A stretch of 64,000 nucleotides of DNA from Chryseobacterium sp. IHB B 17019 (GCF_001456155.1 NZ_CP013293.1:3596001-3660000); one strand, 5' to 3'. Counted from the stretch's first letter, positions 24,942 through 34,144 are shown. Made by a program: numbers and translations. The notes: generated by a model not told the origin, from the letters alone.

Positions 24942-25814
24942 ATGAGAGTTTATAATACCAAACATTTCCTGAAAATACTTTTCAGCTTACATAAAAATGA
25001 TACATTAATTATTCTTTTTCCAACGATGATTCTTGTAGGGCTATATTCCTGGGGAATAGAATATCTGGAAGTGGAATATCTTCATCTTTCTTCAAAATCT
25101 GCGGTGAGCAATGTGAGCCTTATCCATTCTTTACTGGGTTTTGTGCTTTCTTTATTGTTGGTTTTCAGGACCAATACAGCTTACGACAGATGGTGGGAGG
25201 GAAGAAAACTGTGGGGAAAACTGGTGAACGATTCCCGGAATTTTGCCATTAAAATAAATTCTATTCTTGAAAACGACAGAAAAGACGCGGAGCAGATTGC
25301 AAGATATTTAAAATATTTCCCTCATTTTTTAGCAAAACACCTCTCTAAGGAGTCAACAAGGCTAGCTTTGGATGAAGATTATTCTGAAATTGAACAATAT
25401 ATAAAGCATCATGGTCCGAGCGAAATCGTTATTCTTTTAACTCATAAATTAAATCAATTAAAAAGAGAAGGAAAAATTTCGGATATTGAAATTTTATATT
25501 TAGACACACAGCTTTCGGGGTTTCTTGATATTTGCGGAGGTTGTGAAAGAATTAAAAATACTCCGATCCCCTATTCTTATTCCTCTTTTGTGAAGAAGTT
25601 TATCATTTTATATGTTTTGGCACTTCCTATAGCTTATGTGGTTTCGATTGGTTTTTTCATTATTCCTTTGACGGTTTTTGTATATTATGTTCTGATGAGC
25701 CTTGAAATGATTGCGGAAGAAATTGAAGATCCTTTCGGTAATGACGAGAATGATATTCCGATGGAGGCCATTGCACAGAATATTGAAAGAAGTGTTCACC
25801 AGATTATGAATTAA
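24942..25814 (+). CDS. Bestrophin-family membrane channel
   Basis: A 290-residue inner-membrane protein of the bestrophin/UPF0187 family (bacterial homologues form pentameric ion channels). MRVYNTKHFLKILFSLHKND is the usual opening. Hydrophobic segments lie near residues 25-45, 55-80, 215-240 and 245-265. The hallmark NTAYDRWWEGRKLWGKL follows the second segment near residue 80. C-terminal DPFGNDENDIPM is the conserved cytosolic motif. Start ATG 24942 is supported by the promoter position. It is divergent from the cupin gene, with about 90 bases between. Confidence 0.9.
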   Translation: MRVYNTKHFLKILFSLHKNDTLIILFPTMILVGLYSWGIEYLEVEYLHLSSKSAVSNVSLIHSLLGFVLSLLLVFRTNTAYDRWWEGRKLWGKLVNDSRNFAIKINSILENDRKDAEQIARYLKYFPHFLAKHLSKESTRLALDEDYSEIEQYIKHHGPSEIVILLTHKLNQLKREGKISDIEILYLDTQLSGFLDICGGCERIKNTPIPYSYSSFVKKFIILYVLALPIAYVVSIGFFIIPLTVFVYYVLMSLEMIAEEIEDPFGNDENDIPMEAIAQNIERSVHQIMN

Positions 25815-26066
25815 AGCAGACTCATTTAGCAATCCCCTTCTTATTTCCATCTGTTTATCAAACTGTTATAGAAAAATTCTATAGTATGCTAAAACACCTT
25901 TATTTAGTAGAAAAATTTCAACCATATAATAATTATTGTTTTATTTTATAAATAAAATGTTTTTTTTATTAATATTTTTTTTAATTTTATAAATCCCTAA
26001 TTGAACTGGCATTGTGATATTTATTAGTCAACCAAACTTAAAATATTAATTTAAATTTTTAAAACT

Positions 26067-27626
26067 ATGCCAAATCCAAAACATGGCCACGCGTATGATT
26101 CCCGTGGCGAATTTGCTCTAACCCAAGGGTGGTTAGCTGAGTGGAACATCCGTCAATTTGAAGGGGGAAAATTCTTCCCAACAAAAGAAATCGCAGGATT
26201 AGACAATTATCCGGGCGATGTAGATCCGGACGATCCTCAATATGAAGGAATTTACAGGCCAATACCGCCGAACAATTTTATCTCCAGCGGAGGCTGGACA
26301 AATGAACACGGATCCGACTGGGATATTGTAAACTATACAGATACTGCACTCCAGGAAAAAAAAGGAAAAACCTGGCCAAGAATAAAAGTAAGTTCCGGGC
26401 AGGATTTTAAAATAAGCTGGAAATACAGTGCTCCACATGAAACAAGAGGTTATAATTATTGGATCACAAAAGATGGCTGGTTCCAAAATGAAAGGATTAC
26501 CATTGACCAACTTGAACCTGCCCCTTTTTACATGCATCACTATCCCACACCTCTCCCAGAAGGTGCAGCTCCCACAGAAACGAGTGTAATTTTGCCACAA
26601 AAATCAGGCTATCATATAATGATTGTAGCCTGGATTGTAGCAGATACAGGTCATGCATTTTATCAGACATTTGATCTGGATTTTGACGGGGCAACAGAAC
26701 CAGGTCCGTCCGCAAGTATATCACCATCCAGAAATGAAGTAGAAAAAGGAGAAAATGCTTCTTTCACAACTTCCACTGAGGGAGATGCCCCTTTTACTTA
26801 TTTATGGAATCTGCCTACAGGGTTGCGCACTGATGACAACCATCTTGATAAAGAAAATATTACTTATATAACAAGTGATATAACAGGTGATAAAACATTT
26901 GATATTACTTGCACGGTAACAGATAAAAATGGCAAATCAACGCAGGCACGTGCGAGCTTAGCAGTAAAAGACAGCTCTGCACCATCTGTTCCTACATTAC
27001 AAATAATGCCTAATTCACAAAACGTGAAAGTTGGCTCTGCGGCTAAATTTAATGCTACAGTTAAGGGTGGTGAAGGTCCTTTTACCTATTCGTGGAATTT
27101 GCCGGACCCATTAACCTCTCCGGATATTGATCACAATATGTCTCATATTACTTATGCAACAGACAATGTTTCAAACAGTACAAATTTTGATATAACGTGC
27201 AGGGTTAGTGACCGTAATGGACAAACTGCAGATGCAACGGCAAGATTATTAGTGGAAAAAGACACGTCTCCAGATCCTAGTCAATGTACTGATCCCGATG
27301 CTGATAATTATCCGGCATGGAGCTCATCTTCAACCTATCCCGAAGAAAGAGCCTATAAAGTAAGCTATAAAGGATTAGTATGGGAAAATAAACATTACAT
27401 CAATGCCGGTGAAAAGGCTCCGGATATACATGATGGATGGATGTTAGTAAGCAATATCGCAACTCCTTGGAACAACATAAGAAGCTACGATGCCAATAGC
27501 TATGTAAATCACAATGGCTCTCAATGGAAGGCAAGCTATTACGCAGGTCCCGGAGATGAACCAGGCAGTTCTTCCGGCCCTATGTGGAGAAATCTGGGCT
27601 CAGAAGCCTGTGAACCGAAATCTTAA
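26067..27626 (+). CDS. AA10 lytic polysaccharide monooxygenase with PKD-like and chitin-binding domains, no signal peptide seen
   Basis: A 519-residue modular protein. The AA10 (chitin/cellulose LPMO) domain spans about 6-207: HGHAYDSRGE at residue 6 supplies the expected N-terminal brace His, SAPHETRGYNYWITK has the second brace His (124), and DTGHAFYQTFDL has the axial aromatic. Two PKD/Ig-like domains lie at about 213-305 and 312-398 (FTYLWNLP and FTYSWNLP), then two CBM5/12-like repeats at 415-460 and 463-510 with exposed Trp. LPMOs need the His at the mature N-terminus. Here only MPNPK precedes it, and an in-frame stop just upstream excludes a longer start. Export must use another route, or processing removes five residues. 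It is transcribed alone. Confidence 0.85.
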   Translation: MPNPKHGHAYDSRGEFALTQGWLAEWNIRQFEGGKFFPTKEIAGLDNYPGDVDPDDPQYEGIYRPIPPNNFISSGGWTNEHGSDWDIVNYTDTALQEKKGKTWPRIKVSSGQDFKISWKYSAPHETRGYNYWITKDGWFQNERITIDQLEPAPFYMHHYPTPLPEGAAPTETSVILPQKSGYHIMIVAWIVADTGHAFYQTFDLDFDGATEPGPSASISPSRNEVEKGENASFTTSTEGDAPFTYLWNLPTGLRTDDNHLDKENITYITSDITGDKTFDITCTVTDKNGKSTQARASLAVKDSSAPSVPTLQIMPNSQNVKVGSAAKFNATVKGGEGPFTYSWNLPDPLTSPDIDHNMSHITYATDNVSNSTNFDITCRVSDRNGQTADATARLLVEKDTSPDPSQCTDPDADNYPAWSSSSTYPEERAYKVSYKGLVWENKHYINAGEKAPDIHDGWMLVSNIATPWNNIRSYDANSYVNHNGSQWKASYYAGPGDEPGSSSGPMWRNLGSEACEPKS

Positions 27627-27648
27627 TTTTAATTTTTCTTTTTAATAT

Positions 27649-27674
27649 GCCGTCTCTTTTGAGGCGGCTTTTTT
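27649..27674 (+). terminator. Terminator after the LPMO gene
   Basis: GCCGTCTC (27649-27656), loop TTTT, GAGGCGGC (27661-27668), then TTTTTT. One G-U pair in the stem. Confidence 0.8.
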
Positions 27675-27791
27675 ATGTGAAAAACTTCAGGAGATTCATT
27701 AACTCAAAAAGTAATTAGATTAAAATTGTAAAATTTGGTAAATTGCAACACGAAATAAGCCTCGAAACAAATTAATCTCAATACAATAAAA

Positions 27792-28322
27792 TTGGTACAA
27801 AAATTAAAACTGGAAGACCTCAACAGAATAGACGTGGAAACATTCAAAACTGTTGAAAAAATTCCTTTGATAGTCATTTTGGATAACATCAGAAGCATGC
27901 ACAATGTAGGGGCAACTTTCAGGACAGCGGATGCTTTTCTGATTCAAAAAATTATCCTCTGCGGAATTACACCTCAGCCTCCACACCGTGAAATTCACAA
28001 AGCTGCTTTGGGAGCAACGGAAAGTGTTGACTGGAGCCATGAAAGTGATATAAATACAACAATTCAGGATCTCAAATCTCAGGGATTTGAAATTGTAGGT
28101 ATTGAGCAGACCACGGACAGCCGGATAATCACCGATTTTACCATTGATAAATCAAAAAAATACGCCGTTATTCTCGGAAATGAAGTAGAAGGAATCAGTG
28201 ATGAAGCCCTTCACAATATAGATTCGTTTATTGAAATTCCGCAATTGGGAACCAAGCATTCATTGAATGTAAGTGTATGTGGCGGAATCGTAATGTGGGA
28301 GTTTGCAAAGGCTCTAAAATAA
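27792..28322 (+). CDS. SpoU/TrmH-family RNA 2'-O-methyltransferase
   Basis: A 176-residue SPOUT enzyme. All three SpoU motifs are seen: SMHNVGATFRTADAF near residue 38 (the NxGxxxRxA motif), YAVILGNEVEGISDEAL near 124, and IPQLGTKHSLNVSVCGGIVM near 150, which forms the knot that binds S-adenosylmethionine. It methylates ribose in tRNA or rRNA; the target position cannot be told. The start is TTG 27792: upstream in frame there is no ATG before the stop at 27756, and the N-terminus VQKLKLEDLNRIDVETF is the conserved opening, as far as I recall. Confidence 0.9.
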   Translation: MVQKLKLEDLNRIDVETFKTVEKIPLIVILDNIRSMHNVGATFRTADAFLIQKIILCGITPQPPHREIHKAALGATESVDWSHESDINTTIQDLKSQGFEIVGIEQTTDSRIITDFTIDKSKKYAVILGNEVEGISDEALHNIDSFIEIPQLGTKHSLNVSVCGGIVMWEFAKALK

Positions 28323-28323
28323 A

Positions 28324-28358
28324 AAAACTGCAGAAGTCTTTTAGACAGTGCAGTTTGA
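28324..28358 (+). terminator. Hairpin after the SpoU methyltransferase gene
   Basis: AAACTGCA (28324-28331) pairs with TGCAGTTT (28348-28355), with an inner GTCT/AGAC stem. The T run after it is weak, so efficiency is uncertain. Confidence 0.55.
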
Positions 28359-28481
28359 AATAAATCTAATAAAAAGTAAAAATGAAAGGCTACAAAGGTA
28401 AATTTTTTTTCTTCACAAACAAATTTTAAAATCGATTTTTCCTAAATTTTTTTTATCTCAAAATTCACTGATATCTTATTA

Positions 28482-29255
28482 TTATTCGTCTAGCAAATCA
28501 ATTTCGATGATGTTGTTTTCTTTTCTTATTTTATTTTTATAATACTTCTCCATATTCTTTTTGAATTCACTGTTGCTTTTTCCATCCTGCGTTTCTAAAA
28601 CTTCCACCCCCTGAAAGTTTTTATTAGGGTTTTCACGATATTCCTTATATAACTTTTTATATTGTTTCTGATCGATAGGAATTAATTTTCCGTGATCCGT
28701 TTTATTATTCAAATTTCCCTTTATTGTTTGAGTAGAAACAAGCTCAAAGGTATGTGTTAAGGTATTATCTGTTATTTTTACTATAAGTCCCGGTAAGCCC
28801 TGAAATTTATATGGCCCATCAGATATGGGAATATCTGTAGAAAACCAGGCATTCCAAATTCTTCCTCCAAAATTTAAAGTAGCTTTTTGAACAATCATCT
28901 TATTGATTTCCCTTTTTTCAGGTGAAATATCCCATTTCATATTCCTATTATCTGACACCGAATAAAAATCATTGTTTACTCTGGTGATCAGAAAAATAGT
29001 ATCCGGATATTCTTTATATACCCTGTCTGTGAAAAGGCTTAATTTATACCCTTTTGATATCGCAATTGAATCATCTCTATAATTTTGTGCATCATAAAAC
29101 ACAGATCCTTTTTTAAAAACATCCAAATACATGACAGCCTTTGTTGTATCACCTATTTTATTAATGTCTTTAATCGATTTATATTCGTAAACAAATCTAT
29201 TGGATTGACAATTGATAAAGAGAGGTATAAAAAAAATAAATACAAATATTTTCAT
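28482..29255 (-). CDS. GLPGLI family protein
   Basis: A 257-residue exported protein; MKIFVFIFFIPLFINCQSNR may be a lipoprotein signal with Cys16. The family name motif appears as FQGLPGLIVKITD near residue 158, preceded by WNAWFSTDIPISDGPYKFQG, which is the conserved block of these Bacteroidota proteins. The N-terminal half is beta-rich. Their role is unknown; some are linked to TonB-dependent transport, but no receptor is adjacent here. A TATATTTG box lies about 58 nt upstream of the start. Confidence 0.9.
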   Translation of the reverse strand: MKIFVFIFFIPLFINCQSNRFVYEYKSIKDINKIGDTTKAVMYLDVFKKGSVFYDAQNYRDDSIAISKGYKLSLFTDRVYKEYPDTIFLITRVNNDFYSVSDNRNMKWDISPEKREINKMIVQKATLNFGGRIWNAWFSTDIPISDGPYKFQGLPGLIVKITDNTLTHTFELVSTQTIKGNLNNKTDHGKLIPIDQKQYKKLYKEYRENPNKNFQGVEVLETQDGKSNSEFKKNMEKYYKNKIRKENNIIEIDLLDE

Positions 29256-29562
29256 TTCTTAAATTTAAAAAAATGCAATAACGTTTTAGATTTTCTTATT
29301 TAATAAGTTAAACAAATATACAGGTAATCAAAAAGTATCAATTTATTTTTTAAACTTTTGAAGCTTCAACTAACTAATAATTATTTATTTGAAATATTAA
29401 TCAAGAAATTTCGAGAAATGGTTTCAAAATTGTAAATATTAAAGTTATGAGTAAGATCAGATAAAATAAATGAGTTGTAATCTATTTATCCGGATTTACT
29501 TTTTTTGCTAAGTTTTTATTTTTGAATTGAAATCTTCGTTTAATTTTTTATAAATTAGCACA
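29256..29562. other. Intergenic stretch between divergent genes
   Basis: 307 bases of AT-rich DNA. On the minus strand TATATTTG at 29320-29313 is the probable -7 box of the GLPGLI gene. On the plus strand TAAATTAG near 29549-29556 is a degenerate -7 box for the CBS gene. I see no gene, RNA or repeat. Confidence 0.4.
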
Positions 29563-30213
29563 ATGTTTATCAAGGACTATATCTCAAAAGATTACCCATG
29601 TTTTAGCCTGACTGACTCAATAGAATCAGCAAGAGACATGTTAGAAGCATTTGGATATTCCCATATTTTCATCAAAAAATCCCATCACTTTTACGGGGCA
29701 CTCGCACAGGATTTCCTTTACGAAGAAGAAGGCACCCTGAAGGATCTGGAACATCAGATCGAACGTTTTGCGATTCTTGAAGATAATAACATTATGGACA
29801 GTATCCGGTTGTTTTACACATTCAACGCCAATGTAATTCCTGTCATCAACAAGGCAGAAAAATACTTGGGGTATATCGGCTGTGAGGATATTTTTCAGGA
29901 TTTGTCGAAATATCCGCTGTTTTCGGAATCGGGAGCAATCCTTACGGTAGAAGTTCCTTCAAGAAAATATTCCATGACGGAGATCGCCAATATTGTGGAG
30001 AGTAATAATTCTAAATTTTATGGTGCATTTATCAGTTTTATGTCTGATGAAGCCATTCATGTGACGATAAAAATCAGCAATGAAAACCTGAGTTCCATTG
30101 ATGAGACATTTGACCGGTATGATTATAGAATCGTTGAAAAATACTATTCTGATGAAAAATCGGATTTATTTAAAGACAGATTCGGATTTTTCCAGAAATT
30201 TATAGAAATATAA
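29563..30213 (+). CDS. CBS-domain protein
   Basis: A 216-residue cytosolic protein. A CBS pair occupies about residues 10-125: SIESARDMLEAFGYSHIFI and DNNIMDSIRLFYTFNANVIP then VINKAEKYLGYIGCEDIF. A C-terminal ACT-like beta-alpha region spans about 130-210. CBS pairs bind adenosyl nucleotides and regulate partners. NAD kinase starts six nt after its stop, so the two are probably one operon, and an adenine-nucleotide sensing role beside NAD kinase is an attractive guess but only that. Confidence 0.8.
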   Translation: MFIKDYISKDYPCFSLTDSIESARDMLEAFGYSHIFIKKSHHFYGALAQDFLYEEEGTLKDLEHQIERFAILEDNNIMDSIRLFYTFNANVIPVINKAEKYLGYIGCEDIFQDLSKYPLFSESGAILTVEVPSRKYSMTEIANIVESNNSKFYGAFISFMSDEAIHVTIKISNENLSSIDETFDRYDYRIVEKYYSDEKSDLFKDRFGFFQKFIEI

Positions 30214-30219
30214 AAACTA

Positions 30220-31086
30220 ATGAAGGCAGCCATATATTCTCAGAAAAAAGATCTTGATACTTTTTTATATTTAAGCAAATTTATTTCAGAGCTTGAAAAC
30301 AGAAACGTAAAATCTGTTTTGTACGACGAAATGGCTGAAGCACTTCAGTTTTCAAAGATTTTTGAAACATTTAATTGCAAACAGGACCTTATAGATAAAG
30401 AAGTAGATCTTTTCTTTACTTTCGGAGGAGACGGAACAATTGTCAATTCTTTAACCTTTATTGAAGACCTTGAAATCCCGATTGTAGGTGTAAACACCGG
30501 AAGACTGGGATTTTTGGCAAGTTTTACCAAAGAAGAAGCCTTTAAGGAGTTGGATTCCATTCTGAAAGGTGATGTAAAAACAAGCCGCCGCGCTGTGATA
30601 GAAGTGGTTTCACCTGTTTTACAGGACTTTTTTCCGTATGCTTTAAATGATGTTACCGTTTCCAGAAAAGAAACAACCTCGATGGTTACGGTAGATTCTT
30701 ATATTAATGACGAATTTTTGAATGTATTCTGGGGAGACGGTGTTATTGTTTCGACCCCCACCGGTTCTACGGCTTATTCTTTAAGCTGCGGAGGACCTAT
30801 CATCTCACCAAATAACGAAAATTTTGTCATTACCCCTATCGCTCCCCACAATCTGAATGTAAGGCCTTTGGTAGTAAACGACAGAGTTGAAATAAAATTT
30901 AAAGTAGAAAGCCGGGTGCCACAATACTCACTTTCACTGGATTCCCGATTGATACACATAGAAACAGATAAAGAAATTGTCATCAGAAAGGCCGGTTTCC
31001 AGATTTTGCTGGTACAGCCGAATAACTTAAGTTTCTATGAAACCATCCGCCAGAAGCTACTTTGGGGAAGGGACAAAAGAAATTAA
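30220..31086 (+). CDS. nadK: NAD kinase
   Basis: It phosphorylates NAD to NADP with ATP. A 288-residue enzyme with the family motifs: FFTFGGDGTIVNSL near residue 65 (GGDGT with the catalytic Asp), VGVNTGRLGFLASF near 89, and STPTGSTAYSLSCGGPIISP near 180 for NAD binding. The ATG at 30220 follows the CBS gene by six nt, which suggests translational coupling. Cytosolic. It is full length compared with E. coli NadK (292 aa). Confidence 0.97.
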   Translation: MKAAIYSQKKDLDTFLYLSKFISELENRNVKSVLYDEMAEALQFSKIFETFNCKQDLIDKEVDLFFTFGGDGTIVNSLTFIEDLEIPIVGVNTGRLGFLASFTKEEAFKELDSILKGDVKTSRRAVIEVVSPVLQDFFPYALNDVTVSRKETTSMVTVDSYINDEFLNVFWGDGVIVSTPTGSTAYSLSCGGPIISPNNENFVITPIAPHNLNVRPLVVNDRVEIKFKVESRVPQYSLSLDSRLIHIETDKEIVIRKAGFQILLVQPNNLSFYETIRQKLLWGRDKRN

Positions 31087-31158
31087 GAATATCTTAAAAA
31101 TTATTACCTTTACAGGAATTTTACAAACATCCTAATAATTTATATTAAAAAGTAAAAC

Positions 31159-32229
31159 ATGAGTAGAATTTTCCCGGCAGGAGTTGCCACAGGTCAGTTA
31201 GTTACTGATATTTTTCAGCATGCTAAAGAAAACAAATTTGCATTACCGGCAGTAAACGTAATTGGTTCCAGTAACGTAAACGCAGTAATGGAAACTGCTG
31301 CAAAATTAAACTCACCTGTTATTATTCAGTTCTCAAACGGTGGAGCTGCTTACAACGCAGGAAAAGGATTAAGCAATGACGGACAAAAAGCTGCTATTTT
31401 AGGAGGTATTGCCGGCGCAAAACATATTCACACGCTTGCAGAAGCTTACGGAGCTACTGTGATTCTTCACACAGACCACTGTGCAAAGAAATTATTGCCT
31501 TGGATCGACGGATTAATGGATGCTAACGAAGAATTCTTCAAGCAGACAGGAAAATCTCTTTACTCTTCTCACATGCTTGACCTTTCTGAGGAGTCTTTAG
31601 AAGAAAACTTAGAAGTTTCTGCTAAATATTTCGAAAGAATGGCCAAAATGCAAATGACTCTTGAAGTAGAAATAGGGGTTACAGGAGGGGAAGAAGACGG
31701 TGTTGATAACTCAGATGTTGATAACTCAAAATTATATACTCAGCCGGAAGATGTAGCTTACACGTACGAAAAACTGAAGGCTATTTCCGACAACTTTACC
31801 ATTGCTGCTGCTTTCGGTAACGTACACGGAGTTTACAAGCCAGGAAACGTAGTCCTTACTCCGAAAATCCTTGATAATTCTCAGAAATTTGTTCAGGAAA
31901 AATTCGGGACTGCTGCGAAACCTATCAACTTTGTATTCCACGGAGGTTCAGGATCTACTTTGGAAGAAATCAGAGAGGCGATCGACTATGGAGTTATCAA
32001 AATGAATATCGATACAGATCTTCAGTTTGCCTACACAGAAGGGGCTAGAGATTATATGATCAACAATATTGATTATTTAAGAACTCAAATCGGAAACCCT
32101 GAAGGTGAAGAAAAACCAAACAAAAAATTCTATGACCCAAGAGTTTGGGTAAGAAAAAGTGAAGAAACTTTCTCTACAAGATTGGTAAAAGCGTTTGAAG
32201 ATTTAAATAACGTAAATACGCTTAAATAA
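31159..32229 (+). CDS. fbaA: Class II fructose-bisphosphate aldolase
   Basis: A glycolytic/gluconeogenic zinc aldolase of the class IIA (E. coli FbaA-like) type, 356 residues. ILHTDHCAKKLL near residue 105 has the Asp and first zinc His; EVEIGVTGGEEDGVDNS near 170 holds the Glu of the metal site; GNVHGVYKPGNV near 222 and VFHGGSGSTLEEI near 262 give the remaining His ligands; NIDTDLQFAY binds phosphate. Start ATG 31159. A TACCTTTA near 31105 is a degenerate -7 box. It is followed by accD after an inverted-repeat spacer. Confidence 0.97.
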   Translation: MSRIFPAGVATGQLVTDIFQHAKENKFALPAVNVIGSSNVNAVMETAAKLNSPVIIQFSNGGAAYNAGKGLSNDGQKAAILGGIAGAKHIHTLAEAYGATVILHTDHCAKKLLPWIDGLMDANEEFFKQTGKSLYSSHMLDLSEESLEENLEVSAKYFERMAKMQMTLEVEIGVTGGEEDGVDNSDVDNSKLYTQPEDVAYTYEKLKAISDNFTIAAAFGNVHGVYKPGNVVLTPKILDNSQKFVQEKFGTAAKPINFVFHGGSGSTLEEIREAIDYGVIKMNIDTDLQFAYTEGARDYMINNIDYLRTQIGNPEGEEKPNKKFYDPRVWVRKSEETFSTRLVKAFEDLNNVNTLK

Positions 32230-32313
32230 TTATAACTGATAAAAGATGAATGATAAGTGATTTTCTAAACCGCTTTCTTCATCTCTTATCATTTATCACA
32301 TATCAATTATAAA
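32228..32313. repeat. Inverted repeat between fbaA and accD
   Basis: AATTATAACTGATAAAAGAT at 32228 faces CATATCAATTATAA at about 32298-32311, with inner ATGAATGATAAGTGAT against ATCTCTTATCATTTATCA. The words match the repeat at 13661-13740, so they are copies of one dispersed palindrome. It may act as a transcript-processing or attenuation hairpin. Confidence 0.6.
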
Positions 32314-32318
32314 ACAAT

Positions 32319-33173
32319 ATGGCATTCGACTGGTTTAAAAGAAAAGCAAAAAACATTACGACTTCTACCGACGAGAAAAAAGACGTTCCAAAAGGTCTTT
32401 GGCACCAGACTCCGTCAGGAAAAGTAGTGGAACATGATGAATTGAGAAGAAACAATTATGTTTCTCCGGAAGACGGATTTCATGTAAGAATAGGAAGTGC
32501 AGAATTTTTTGAAATCCTTTTTGATGAAGGTAAGTTTACTGAACTGGACGCAAATGTTGAAAGTATAGACATCCTTAATTTTAAAGATACAAAACCTTAC
32601 GCAGACCGTCTAAAGGAAGTGAGAGCCAAAACAAAGCTTACAGATTCTATCAGAAACGCAGTAGGAACTGTAAAAGGAACCGAAATGGTGGTTTCGTGTA
32701 TGGATTTTGCCTTTATCGGAGGGTCTTTGGGTTCTGTAATGGGTGAAAAAATCAGAAGAGCGGTAGACTACTGTATCAAAAACAAGCTTCCTTACATGAT
32801 TATTTGTCAGTCAGGAGGGGCGAGAATGCAGGAAGCAACTTATTCTCTGATGCAGTTGGCAAAAGTACAGGCAAAATTGGCGCAGCTTTCAGAAGCAGGG
32901 CTTTTATACATCGCTTATCTTTGTGACCCTACTTTTGGTGGTATTACCGCTTCTTTCGCAATGACAGCAGATATTATCATGGCTGAGCCGGGAGCTTTGA
33001 TCGGTTTTGCAGGACCAAGAGTTATCCGTGAAACCATCGGTAGAGATTTACCGGAAGGTTTCCAGACCTCGGAATTCCTTCAGGAAAAAGGCTTCGTGGA
33101 TTTCATTGTGAAAAGAACTGAAATTCAGGATACTGTTTCTAAGACCGTTAAATTATTAGCAGTAAATGCATAA
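32319..33173 (+). CDS. accD: Acetyl-CoA carboxylase carboxyltransferase subunit beta, without zinc ribbon
   Basis: The beta half of the carboxyltransferase that makes malonyl-CoA for fatty acid synthesis. A 284-residue protein with the crotonase-like core: [20 protein letters not shown] near residue 128, [20 protein letters not shown] near 156 (oxyanion Gly-Gly pair), and [20 protein letters not shown] near 225. In most AccD proteins the N-terminus holds a Cys4 zinc ribbon. Here the aligned stretch [15 protein letters not shown] ... [13 protein letters not shown] has no cysteine at all. As I recall this is seen in other Flavobacteriia. It must pair with AccA, encoded elsewhere. Confidence 0.93.
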   Translation: MAFDWFKRKAKNITTSTDEKKDVPKGLWHQTPSGKVVEHDELRRNNYVSPEDGFHVRIGSAEFFEILFDEGKFTELDANVESIDILNFKDTKPYADRLKEVRAKTKLTDSIRNAVGTVKGTEMVVSCMDFAFIGGSLGSVMGEKIRRAVDYCIKNKLPYMIICQSGGARMQEATYSLMQLAKVQAKLAQLSEAGLLYIAYLCDPTFGGITASFAMTADIIMAEPGALIGFAGPRVIRETIGRDLPEGFQTSEFLQEKGFVDFIVKRTEIQDTVSKTVKLLAVNA

Positions 33174-33194
33174 CAATTTGTAACAAAATACTAT

Positions 33195-33223
33195 AATCTC
33201 TCTCTAATTGGGGAGAGATTTTT
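33195..33223 (+). terminator. Terminator after accD
   Basis: AATCTCTC (33195-33202) pairs with GAGAGATT (33213-33220), followed by TTTT. It lies only five nt before the next start codon, so the DUF6973 gene either relies on read-through or is expressed from within it. Confidence 0.65.
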
Positions 33224-33227
33224 ATTT

Positions 33228-33740
33228 ATGAGAACTTTCAGGATATTTTTTAATACGATTAAGACTTTAAGCTTAAAAAAAATTATGCGTCTTTTATCGC
33301 TTGTTTTGCCGCATCCTATTTTTTCTTTATTAAGTTTCTATGCTACAGCTCAGGCATTTACCATCGCGCAAAAGAAATTTCCGAAAACAGCTTCCAACAA
33401 CGGGATCGGAAATGCTTTCAGGCATGCACTGTGGACCTGTTTTATCATGATGTATTGCTGTAAAGTCTCATCACCCCGAAAAGCACTCAATTTTTGTAAA
33501 AGAATCACCGATATGCACGAAGATCTGTTCCCCAACAAACCATTGGAAACAAAAATGGATCTCCATAACAATAAAATCGGGATGGATTATTTCATGGAAT
33601 TATTGCCCGGAATTCACCGCCAGTTTTTTGAAAAAGGCTTTTTTATTGATGCCCTCGAGAAAAAAATGGCAGACGCCAAAGTTTTGAAAAATCCGGATGA
33701 TAATTTTGAAGGGTTCTTGGTGTATCTAGACGAGAAATAA
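33228..33740 (+). CDS. DUF6973-like protein
   Basis: A 170-residue protein with no clear signal peptide. It contains the pattern NNGIGNAFRHALWTCFIMM near residue 60 and TKMDLHNNKIGMDY near 110, the GxxNAFRHAxW and DxHNNxxG motifs that I associate with the DUF6973 family; the His and Asp residues suggest a metal site. The function is unknown. It lies directly after accD with a hairpin between, and before the large repeat region at 33.77-34.14 kb. Confidence 0.65.
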   Translation: MRTFRIFFNTIKTLSLKKIMRLLSLVLPHPIFSLLSFYATAQAFTIAQKKFPKTASNNGIGNAFRHALWTCFIMMYCCKVSSPRKALNFCKRITDMHEDLFPNKPLETKMDLHNNKIGMDYFMELLPGIHRQFFEKGFFIDALEKKMADAKVLKNPDDNFEGFLVYLDEK

Positions 33741-33771
33741 TTTTCCCTTTTTATTAAATTTAATGATAAAG

Positions 33772-33881
33772 TTGTCATCCTAAAAGGATCTAAACAGCTA
33801 AAACAACAAAATCATTCATAATGAGATTTCTTCGTCGCTTCTGAACTACGTTCGCAGACCTTCAGTCTGTTCGCAATGACG
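33772..33881. repeat. Dispersed repeat of the GTCATTCTGA type
   Basis: It starts GTTGTCATCCTAAAAGGATC and ends TCGCAATGACGC. This is the same class as 15558-15637 and 44825-45015: GTCAT-type arms at both ends, with AGGATCT and AGATTTC words inside. Confidence 0.55.
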
Positions 33882-33899
33882 CATAGTTGTAGCGGTTAG

Positions 33900-34144
33900 A
33901 ATTCCCCTCCTCTGGAGGGGTGGCGAAAATTCGCAAGAATTTTTGACGGGGTGGTTTTAGTAGTGACTTGTCAATGGCTAATTGACAATTTTTATTATGC
34001 TAGATTAAAAATTCACTTACAAAGTAAAATTCACCATTCCCTTTTCCTAGCCCCGATAGAAACGACATCCTTTTTTGTTGCGGGCGGAGCAAAGCGGAGA
34101 CCGCAACAAAAAAGATACAGTGGATAGCGGGAAAAAGCTCCTAA
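33900..34144. repeat. About 245-bp repeat, left copy (inverted to 39650-39905)
   Basis: Reading its reverse complement gives TTAGGAGCTT..., CGCTATCCACTGTATC, a 13-bp perfect stem TTTTTTGTTGCGG/CCGCAACAAAAAA around a CGGAG-rich loop (about 34070-34112), GGTGAATTTTACTTTGTAAG, AATCTAGCA, and finally CACCCCGTCAAAAATTCTTG with CCCCTCCAGAGGAGGGG. The whole order is repeated in the opposite direction at 39650-39905. No protein is encoded. This accounts for most of the 490-base gap between genes. Confidence 0.85.

Noticed and set aside
26199..26727. Minus-strand frames of 133 and 76 codons opposite the LPMO gene
   Set aside because: Shadows of the conserved AA10 coding sequence with no start context.
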